Assembly (NCBI RefSeq): GCF_902499045.1 | Contig: NZ_CABVPL010000010.1 | Span: forward strand, 82,841 to 146,840 | Length of the DNA stretch: 64,000 nt | From: Burkholderia latens | Lineage (GTDB): Bacteria > Pseudomonadota > Gammaproteobacteria > Burkholderiales > Burkholderiaceae | Direction of reading: 5' to 3' | Shown here: positions 1 through 5,802 of the stretch, in pieces | How positions within the stretch are numbered: position 1 is the first letter of the stretch | How the letters are laid out: each line of letters begins with the position of its first letter | The notes under the pieces: generated by a model | Database searches by the model: none | Seen by the model: the letters and a program-made list of their open reading frames with translations, nothing else | What the model was told of the DNA's origin: nothing | Translations under genes and position numbers: made by a program

Positions 1-34
1 GTGTGCGTGCAGGAACGCGCCTGACGCGTTCGCC

Positions 35-1405
35 ATGTCCGAATCCGCATTACCGCACGGAGCCGGCGCCGCGTCGGCTGCCGTCTCGCACCGGCGCGTG
101 CTCGCGCTCGCGTTTCCAATCGTCCTCGCGAACCTGACCCAGCCGATCCTCGGCGCGGTCGACACGGCGGTCGCCGGCCATCTCGACGGCGCGCAGTATC
201 TCGGCGGCGTCGCCCTCGGCGGGCTGTTCTTCAATTTCGTGTTCTGGGGTTTCGGCTTCCTGCGCATGGGCACGACGGGCCTCGTCGCGCAGGCGCACGG
301 CGCCGGTGACGCCGCCGGCATCCGCCTGAACGTGCTGCGCGCGTTGATCGTCGCGTTCGCGCTCGGCGTCGCCGTGCTCGCGCTGCAAGGACCGTTGCTT
401 TCGCTCGCGCTGACCGCGCTCGGCGGCAGCGACGCCGTCCGCACGACCGCGCTGGCGTACGCTCACGCGCGGATCTGGAGCGCACCGTTCGCGCTCGCGA
501 ACTACGTCGTGCTCGGTTATCTGCTCGGCGTGCAGCGCGTGCGGCTCGCGCTCGTCGCGCAAGTCTTCATCAATGCGGTCAACATCGGCGCCGTGCTGCT
601 GTACGTGTACGGTTTCGGCTGGGGCATCGCGGGCATCGGCGCGGCCACCGCCACCGCGGACGCATGCGGCTTCGCGCTCGGCGCATGGATGCTGTGGCGG
701 CTGCGGCCGCGCGGCCTTGCGCCGATCGCGGCGCGTGCGCTGGCGGACCGCGCGGCGCTCGAGCGGCTGATCGTCCTCAATCGCGACATCTTCCTGCGGA
801 CGCTGTGCCTGCTCGGCGCGTTCGGCTGGTTCGCGCACCTCGGCGCGAAACAGGGCGACGCGACGCTCGCGGCGAACGCGCTGCTGCTGAACTTTCAGAC
901 GTTCATGGCGTACGGGCTCGACGGTTTCGCGCACGCGGCCGAGGCACTCGTCGGCGCGGCGGCCGGTGCACGCGACCGCACCGCGTTCCGCCAGGCCGTG
1001 CGCGTCACGCTGCTGTGGTCCGCGCTCGGCGCACTGCTGTTCACGCTCGTGTACTGGGGCGCCGGCGGCTGGATCGTCGCGCGGCTGACCGACCAGGCCG
1101 AGATCCGCGCGGTTGCGCTCCGCTACCTGCCATGGGCGGCGATCTCGCCGATCGTGTCCGTGTGGGGCTTCCTGCTCGACGGTATGTTCATCGGTGCGAC
1201 GCAGACGCAATCGCTGATGCGCGCGATGGTCGCGTCGTTCGCGATCTTCATCGCCGCAACGCTCGCTGCCGTCGGCCCGTTCGGGAATCACGGGCTGTGG
1301 TTCGCGCTGCTGCTGTTCATGGTCGCGCGCGGGGCGACGCTCGCGCGCCACCTGCCGGCGCTCACACGGCGCATCGGGGCCGACGCGCCGGCGGCCGGCG
1401 CCTGA
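35..1405 (+). CDS. MATE family efflux transporter (DinF-like)
   Basis: A 456-aa multidrug/toxic-compound extrusion transporter of the inner membrane, expected to export small molecules against a Na+ or H+ gradient. The protein is a run of about 12 hydrophobic segments, starting with a segment at residues 21-45 that contains the MATE-like stretch PIVLANLTQPILGAVDTAVAG. The length matches the DinF branch (about 440-460 aa). The ATG at 35 is the first in frame; no strong Shine-Dalgarno is visible close to it. It stands alone on the plus strand, with a convergent lipoprotein gene downstream. The family call is firm; the substrate cannot be read from the sequence. Confidence 0.9.
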   Translation: MSESALPHGAGAASAAVSHRRVLALAFPIVLANLTQPILGAVDTAVAGHLDGAQYLGGVALGGLFFNFVFWGFGFLRMGTTGLVAQAHGAGDAAGIRLNVLRALIVAFALGVAVLALQGPLLSLALTALGGSDAVRTTALAYAHARIWSAPFALANYVVLGYLLGVQRVRLALVAQVFINAVNIGAVLLYVYGFGWGIAGIGAATATADACGFALGAWMLWRLRPRGLAPIAARALADRAALERLIVLNRDIFLRTLCLLGAFGWFAHLGAKQGDATLAANALLLNFQTFMAYGLDGFAHAAEALVGAAAGARDRTAFRQAVRVTLLWSALGALLFTLVYWGAGGWIVARLTDQAEIRAVALRYLPWAAISPIVSVWGFLLDGMFIGATQTQSLMRAMVASFAIFIAATLAAVGPFGNHGLWFALLLFMVARGATLARHLPALTRRIGADAPAAGA

Positions 1406-1434
1406 CGGCCATACCGCGCCGCCGTCCGCACCCG

Positions 1435-1623
1435 TTATTGCGCTGGCGCAGCCGTTGGTGCTGACGCGGCCGGTTGGCCGAGCATCGACGGCGGCGTCAT
1501 GTCGGTCGGGACGCCGTGATAGTCGGCCGGATCTTGCGGCGGGCCGCGACGCGCGTGACGGGGATCGCTCGCACAGCCGGCAAGAATGGATGCGGCCAGC
1601 ACGGCCAGCATGAAACGGGTCAT
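1435..1623 (-). CDS. small lipoprotein, hypothetical
   Basis: A 62-aa protein beginning MTRFMLAVLAASILAGC. This is a short basic N-terminus, a hydrophobic stretch and a lipobox (LAGC, Cys17), so it should be lipid-anchored and exported. The mature part is short, Pro/Ala-rich and of low complexity. An upstream in-frame start at 1653 would bury the signal peptide behind ten extra residues, so the ATG at 1623 is preferred. It converges on the MATE gene. No function is recognisable. Confidence 0.65.
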   Translation of the reverse strand: MTRFMLAVLAASILAGCASDPRHARRGPPQDPADYHGVPTDMTPPSMLGQPAASAPTAAPAQ

Positions 1624-1758
1624 CGGGAAGGCTCCGGAAAACGGCGCGCCCATCGCGCGCCAGGACCGCGCCGAGTCTAGCGGAATTCCGGCTTAGGGGT
1701 CGTCCCGCGCATGTCCTACTATGTAGCCATGGCGCTGTGCCGTCGAAAGGAGGCTGCC

Positions 1759-1929
1759 ATGACGTCTGAAGAAATCGCTGGCCTGATCGGCCTGTTCATC
1801 GGCCTGATGGTGCTGGTCGCCCTGTCGTACTTCGAGTCGCGCGAATACAAGCGCAGCCACGGCGGCGAAGGGATGATCCATCACTGGATGGCGGAACACC
1901 ACCTGCTCGACTGGCGGCGCAAGCACTAG
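1759..1929 (+). CDS. small single-pass membrane protein, hypothetical
   Basis: A 56-aa protein, MTSEEIAGLIGL onward, with one strong transmembrane helix at about residues 7-25, then a basic and His-rich tail ending in WRRKH. The start at 1759 is chosen because a near-perfect Shine-Dalgarno (aaaggagg, 1746-1753) sits six bases upstream. An earlier in-frame ATG at 1711 lacks such a site. It is divergent from the lipoprotein gene. The topology suggests a small inner-membrane protein with a cytoplasmic basic tail; the function is unknown. Confidence 0.6.
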   Translation: MTSEEIAGLIGLFIGLMVLVALSYFESREYKRSHGGEGMIHHWMAEHHLLDWRRKH

Positions 1930-2061
1930 CCGAGCCGCCCTGCCGTCCCGGGCCGCGGCGCCGCACGCGCGGCCCGCTCCGAACGTGCGCATGGCCGCAC
2001 GGTGGACGTCGCGTATCGTTCAAATTAACGGGGCCGGATAAACCGGCATCGGCCGAATGGC

Positions 2062-2102
2062 CGAACGCCGTCGCGTGGCGGGTTGCCGCGCGACGGCGTT
2101 CG
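2062..2102 (-). terminator. hairpin downstream of olsB
   Basis: A perfect 14-bp inverted repeat (cgaacgccgtcgcg at 2062-2075, its complement at 2089-2102) with a 13-nt loop lies about 40 bases past the olsB stop codon. There is no clear T-tract, so it may be a transcript-end stabiliser or a Rho-assisted terminator. Confidence 0.5.
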
Positions 2103-2144
2103 CTCACGTGCGCGCCGTGGCAGGCGCGCCGCGTTCCGGTGCGC

Positions 2145-3026
2145 TTAGCCCAGGAAGTGCCGGGCGTAGCGGGCGTTGATGTCCGACAGGCGGAACAGCG
2201 TCAGGAAATCCGCGCAGTTGAAGTCGGGATCCCACGCCGGTGCGCCGCAAATCTTCGCACCGAGGCGCAAATAGCCCTTGATCAGCGGCGGCGGCGCGAC
2301 GACGGTACCCGTCTGCAATTCGTCGACCGGCAGTGCCGTGTGCGGGAATGCGCGATATTCCGGCGCCGTCAGCGAGCTGGCGGGCAGCGACTGGTACAGG
2401 TTCGCCGCATAGTGGCCGCCGTCGGCCATCGACACGCTCGCGCAGCCGAGCATCGTCTCGTAGCCGTTCTGCATCATGTACGCGCCGAGACCGCCCCACA
2501 GCGCCATGATCACGGCACCGCTGCGATAGTCGCTGTGCACGCACGAGCGGCCGACCTCGACCATCTTGCCGCGCAGGTGCGTCAGACGCGACAGGTCGAA
2601 TTCGCCTTCCGCGTACAGGCGGCCGACGCGCGCGGCCTGATGCGGCGGCAGCACGCGGTACGTGCCGACCACCTTCAGCGTGTCGAGATCACGCACCAGC
2701 AGGTGGTCGCAATACGCATCGAACGGATCGACGTCGAGACCGGACGGGCCGCTGACCTGCGCGCCCATCTCTTCGGCGAACACGGTGTAACGAAGGCGCT
2801 GGGCCTCGCGGAGCTCGTCTTCCGTGCGCGCCCACGCGGCACGCAGACGGTACTCGGATGTGACGGTTTCAGCAGCGCGCGGCAGATGACGCCGCGACGT
2901 GTCGAGGGGAAGCGAGGCAAAAGGGAGCGTAGGCGTCGGCAGTTCTCGCATTAGGCTTTCCTGATCGTAAGGAATAGGACGACATGCCAGCCAATGTAGT
3001 AACCGGTCGTTACCGTTCTGTGGCAC
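2145..3026 (-). CDS. olsB: L-ornithine N-alpha-acyltransferase (OlsB-type GNAT)
   Basis: A 293-aa acyltransferase of the hemolysin-like GNAT family. It would transfer a 3-hydroxyacyl group from acyl-ACP to ornithine, the first step of ornithine-lipid synthesis. Visible marks are a typical acceptor-domain start (ELREAQRLRYTVFAEEMG, about residues 70-87), then DPFDAYCDHLLV, VVGTYRVLPP and a VEVGRSCVHSDYR acyl-binding segment. The GTG start at 3026 has a good Shine-Dalgarno (aaagga) seven bases upstream. An ATG at 2951 (MRELPTPTL) also has aggaaag in front, so the true N-terminus may be 25 residues shorter. Ornithine lipids replace phospholipids when phosphate is scarce, which fits the nearby Pho cluster, but no Pho box is evident here. 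Confidence 0.85.
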   Translation of the reverse strand: MPQNGNDRLLHWLACRPIPYDQESLMRELPTPTLPFASLPLDTSRRHLPRAAETVTSEYRLRAAWARTEDELREAQRLRYTVFAEEMGAQVSGPSGLDVDPFDAYCDHLLVRDLDTLKVVGTYRVLPPHQAARVGRLYAEGEFDLSRLTHLRGKMVEVGRSCVHSDYRSGAVIMALWGGLGAYMMQNGYETMLGCASVSMADGGHYAANLYQSLPASSLTAPEYRAFPHTALPVDELQTGTVVAPPPLIKGYLRLGAKICGAPAWDPDFNCADFLTLFRLSDINARYARHFLG

Positions 3027-3110
3027 GACCGTGTCCTTTCAATGACGTGTCGCCGAATTGACTTTAGCAGAAAGCTTGCGGAACCGTACGAACAATGCCT
3101 TCAAACCGCT

Positions 3111-3572
3111 TCAGACAAGGTCCGGCGTCAGTACGGCGCGCAGCACGGCCTGACGGTTGCCGTCGCGCGTGCGGCTCGCGACCCATACGATGCCGCCCTT
3201 CTTGATGCTCCAGCTGTCGCCGTTGCCGACGATCAACCGCGCGGCGACGCTGCCGAGCGTCGGCTGGTGCCCGACGATCACGACGGTCGGTGCGATGCCC
3301 TCGGGCCAGCCGGCGGCTGTCAGCACGTCGTCGACGCTGGCGTCGGGTGCGAGCGCGTCGACCGTGCGGTACTGGTCCGTCAGCGCCTCGACGGTCTGCA
3401 CGGTGCGCGCCGCCGGACTTGCGAGGATCACGGAGCTCGATTCGAGCCGGCCGCGCAGCCATTTGGCCATCGCCTGCGCTTCCTTGCGGCCGCGGGCCGT
3501 CAACTGACGTGCGAGGTCGTTTGCCGCGTAGTCTTCCGCTTCGGCGTGGCGCCACAGGATCAGGTTCATCAT
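3111..3572 (-). CDS. sixA: SixA-type phosphohistidine phosphatase
   Basis: A 153-aa histidine-phosphatase-superfamily protein. The N-terminus MMNLILWRHAEAED carries the RHAEA form of the RHG motif whose His is the phospho-acceptor. The second catalytic His is in VIVGHQPTLG. Length and motifs match SixA, which removes phosphate from histidines of HPt or PTS-type phosphorelays. The ATG at 3572 is preceded by ggagagac at a good distance, whereas the in-frame start at 3614 adds 14 residues without homology. It is a single gene between olsB and the tRNA; its phosphorelay partner is not in the window. Confidence 0.85.
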   Translation of the reverse strand: MMNLILWRHAEAEDYAANDLARQLTARGRKEAQAMAKWLRGRLESSSVILASPAARTVQTVEALTDQYRTVDALAPDASVDDVLTAAGWPEGIAPTVVIVGHQPTLGSVAARLIVGNGDSWSIKKGGIVWVASRTRDGNRQAVLRAVLTPDLV

Positions 3573-3695
3573 GATGTCTCTCCATGCGTCGGGGCGAACG
3601 ATCCGGTCGCGCACATCGCGTGCCGGATGTCATCCTCGAGAATTGTCGCCAATCGTGAGCAATTCGTGATGACAGGTGCCGTATGAATAACGTGA

Positions 3696-3725
3696 TTGAC
3701 CCGGGCTCCGATTAGGCGATAGAAT
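3696..3725 (+). promoter_or_regulatory. sigma-70 promoter of tRNA-Pro
   Basis: A -35 hexamer TTGACC (3696-3701) and a -10 hexamer TAGAAT (3720-3725) are separated by 18 bases and end 11 bases before the mature tRNA. The GC-rich stretch right after the -10 resembles the discriminator of stringently controlled stable-RNA promoters. Confidence 0.6.
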
Positions 3726-3736
3726 CTTCGGCTCGT

Positions 3737-3813
3737 CGGAGCGTAGCGCAGCCTGGTAGCGCATCTGATTTGGGATCAGAGGGTCGAAGGTTCGAATCCT
3801 TTCGCTCCGACCA
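3737..3813 (+). tRNA. tRNA-Pro (anticodon UGG)
   Basis: A 77-nt cloverleaf with CCA encoded. The acceptor stem cggagcg pairs with cgctccg. The anticodon stem tctga/tcaga encloses the loop tttggga, placing TGG at the anticodon (3771-3773). The T-arm contains ggttcgaatcc. A genome segment with different composition begins right after this gene's terminator, so the tRNA may mark an integration hotspot. Confidence 0.97.
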
Positions 3814-3821
3814 AAGGAATC

Positions 3822-3851
3822 AAGGGGTTAGCTGATGCTAACCCCTTTTTC
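3822..3851 (+). terminator. rho-independent terminator of tRNA-Pro
   Basis: An 11-bp perfect stem (aaggggttagc at 3822-3832 with its complement at 3837-3847), a tgat loop and a following T-tract make a textbook intrinsic terminator. Its 3' arm and T-tract form the left copy of the 16-bp direct repeat that recurs at 12084. Confidence 0.9.
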
Positions 3852-3855
3852 TTTT
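3840..3855 (+). repeat. direct repeat, left copy (possible attL-like end of the accessory segment)
   Basis: AACCCCTTTTTCTTTT is identical to 12084-12099 in the same orientation. It overlaps the 3' arm of the tRNA-Pro terminator. Between the copies lie the T6SS cargo genes and gene debris. The repeat is short and T-rich, so chance or use of the terminator sequence as a recombination target are both possible. Confidence 0.45.
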
Positions 3856-3985
3856 GTCGCATCCAGCCGTATTGATACTCCTTTGCTACCGTCTAGAGCG
3901 ATTTCCATAAGGAACCGCACCCGATGGCACGCCGTCCTGTCCCGATCCAGCACCGCCTTTTCATCGTCCGCGCCGACTCCCGGAA

Positions 3986-4213
3986 ATGAGCGCCTACCCC
4001 AAAGTACTCCGCGACGATCCCACCATGGGGGCTTGGGAACTACTTCGGCGCAACAATTAGTACGCGCAGGGCTATGCCGACTGGTATCACCGCATCAAGG
4101 ATGTCCCCCCTGTCCCGTTTCCCAGAATGTCCTCGATCGATACTTCTGCTATCCGGAAACCTTGCAAGGTATGCCCGCATCGGAATCGATACTTCGCCAT
4201 GCGGCCGTTATAG
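3986..4213 (+). pseudogene. remnant resembling a DUF6499-type protein
   Basis: Reading from the ATG at 3986 gives MSAYPKVLRDDPTMGAWELLRRNN, an in-frame TAG at 4058-4060, then YAQGYADWYHRI and a further 40 residues to a TAG at 4211. The pattern AY..L....GAWELLRRN..Y...Y resembles the short DUF6499 domain annotated next to DUF2285 proteins in integrative elements. I recall that pattern and could not search for it. The internal stop and the overlap with debris on the other strand indicate a decayed copy. Alternatively the resemblance is accidental. Confidence 0.3.
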
Positions 4214-4681
4214 ACGGGCGACAAGCATTCGCCTCCGCGCTCTCGCGCACGATCCTGTATCGGTTTCAGGCCGCCTTGATATGACGACGCTCAGCTCGTC
4301 GTTCGGTGGAGCACTTTGCACACAAATGATCGGCCAAGACCGAAGTGGCGCTGGCCTCAAACTTATGGCTTGCAGCACAGACAAACCGGTAGTGTGCGCT
4401 TTTCCACGATACCGCTTACTGAGACACTGACCTCCAGCCGAGACAGCCGTCTCGTGCATTTGAGTCATCGTCTGCTCGCCCCAGCAGTTAAGGCATCGTA
4501 CCGAGCGCTGCGTCACTCGGACGAGGCGCAAAAGACTGGCACCCAACTGGGAAGATACGTGTCCGTTTTCGCAACGAAACCGGTACTGATGCGAGACACC
4601 GCGCCACTCGCGGGCCATCAGCGTGAATCCCGCCGTGGCGAGGTAGTCACGAATTTTCGAGAGGCGATCGCTGCCGGGGAC
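4087..4681 (-). pseudogene. frameshifted multi-repeat zinc-ribbon protein
   Basis: Three copies of a zinc-ribbon-like repeat can be read on this strand, but in different frames. Copy 1 (about 4420-4681) reads YRFRCENGHV, then VRCLNCW, then MHETAVSAGGQCLSKRYRGKAH. Near 4391-4395 the frame must change to continue as YRFVCAASHKFEAS and LCAKCSTERRAERR. Near 4267 it must change again to read RARERGGECLSPVYNGRMAKYRFRCGHTL, ending at a stop at 4087. The recurring units (GG.CLS..Y and YRF.C..GH, with paired CxxC motifs) show that one gene was broken by two frameshifts. No function is known for such repeats here. An upstream TTG at 4705 could be the original start. Confidence 0.65.
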
Positions 4682-4843
4682 CATAAAAACCGCTCGTGTT
4701 ACCAATAAGAAACCATGTGATACCCAACAATCCCGCCTGGAAAAAGTGTGCCGGGTATTAGGTGCTACACATCAGCGATGCGCAGATTTCGATACACGTC
4801 CGATTACGGCTGTCGACACAGTGCAAACGATTCGATCTCAGGC

Positions 4844-5095
4844 TCACAGGAGACTTGAGATCAGGTGGCAGCCGCACGTGGCGCGATGGCCGTGCCGTGC
4901 GATCGGGACGCCACCGTCCGTCATCGACGTGTCGCCTTCCTCGATGAGGTTAGGCGACACATCAGGATGCTGCGGGCACGACACGCGATCACCCTTGCGC
5001 GCGACATAGCGGCCGTCGAAACGCATCGTATTTGAGCCGGTTTCAACCTTGCCGCCGTGATCGGTGTCGTCACCGATGCGGATGAGATTCATCAT
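4844..5095 (-). CDS. PAAR domain protein (T6SS spike tip)
   Basis: An 83-aa PAAR-repeat protein: IRIGDDTDHGGKVETGS, then GRYVARKGDRVSCPQH, DGGVPIARHGHRATCGCHL. These are the alternating Gly/Pro/His turns that fold into the pointed beta-cone sharpening a VgrG trimer, with His/Cys residues able to bind a metal. It is the last gene of the vgrG-effector-immunity unit on this strand, and its ATG overlaps the stop of the preceding gene by 4 bases, which implies translational coupling. It has no C-terminal toxin extension, so it serves as a plain tip. Confidence 0.88.
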   Translation of the reverse strand: MMNLIRIGDDTDHGGKVETGSNTMRFDGRYVARKGDRVSCPQHPDVSPNLIEEGDTSMTDGGVPIARHGHRATCGCHLISSLL

Positions 5096-5796
5096 TTCGT
5101 GGTCTCGCTGACAGCCGGTTGCCGCGGGGCAGTGCCAAGGCTGTTGGATCGCAGTCGGTTACTTCTTACCCAGCCGCGAACTGGGCTGGTTTTCCTCGGA
5201 TTTTGGTAAGCCACAAACGTGAATCCATGATAGCTAGTGTACGCATCGACGGATTCTCCAGTCAAAATAAAAACCCCTGGGGTTTTACACGTATAATCTG
5301 GTGCTGAATAGAACTGAAGGCGACCGCTTCCAATGACTGCCATCCCGCTTTGCGATCGAGGTATGTCAATAGCAAGCTTCGACGCCTGCTTATTGAGTTC
5401 GTCGCAGTTCGAAGCCGCTTTCGATGGCTTATAAATACAATCCGAAATGAACTTTCGGTATTTTGACTCATTCACCTTCAGTACGTCTGGATGTTCAGGG
5501 TCTCGTGTCACATCCAACGCCTTCATCGAATTTGTATCCAAATTCACCCAGCCAATGGACACTTGCCTGTCAAGATTGTCGGGGCTATCCGCAGCAACAT
5601 ACAGTCTGACGCTATAGACCCCATCGGTCACATCCTCAATATCAGCGTGGATGTCCTTCTTGTTCATTGCAACGTGCTCAAGCGGAGGCACGACCAACTC
5701 TCTTAATTCGCTTTTGCAGATATCAGCTGAGGCGTGGACGCCGCATGAAATCAACAGAAGGAGGGTGAGTGTTACGATTTTATCAACGATTCTCAT
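5092..5796 (-). CDS. exported protein, candidate immunity protein for the upstream T6SS effector
   Basis: A 234-aa protein with a signal peptide (MRIVDKIVTLTLLLLISCGVHASA, likely cleaved near residue 24). The mature part has several Cys residues, and the C-terminal third (from about residue 155) looks like an SH3b fold: GRLQFYSAPDYTCKTPGVFI and GWVRSNRLR. It starts 6 bases downstream of the effector stop and overlaps the PAAR start, so the three are co-translated. Position, export and small size suggest it neutralises the effector in the producer's periplasm. This is inferred from context; no named family was recognised. Base composition is clearly more AT-rich than the core genes, a sign of transfer. 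Confidence 0.6.
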   Translation of the reverse strand: MRIVDKIVTLTLLLLISCGVHASADICKSELRELVVPPLEHVAMNKKDIHADIEDVTDGVYSVRLYVAADSPDNLDRQVSIGWVNLDTNSMKALDVTRDPEHPDVLKVNESKYRKFISDCIYKPSKAASNCDELNKQASKLAIDIPRSQSGMAVIGSGRLQFYSAPDYTCKTPGVFILTGESVDAYTSYHGFTFVAYQNPRKTSPVRGWVRSNRLRSNSLGTAPRQPAVSETTK

Positions 5797-5802
5797 GTCG
5801 GA

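Noticed and set aside
50-1351. 433-aa open frame antisense to the MATE gene
   Set aside because: Arg/Glu/His-rich with no domain; a shadow of high GC3 coding on the other strand.
3027-3110. Possible Pho box upstream of olsB
   Set aside because: Only one half-site (acgtcat-like) is present and no second one at the 11-bp period, so the idea of PhoB control was not supported.
3737-3813. tRNA-Pro 3' end as the attachment-site core
   Set aside because: No copy of the tRNA 3' end is found at the right side; only the terminator-derived 16 bp recurs.
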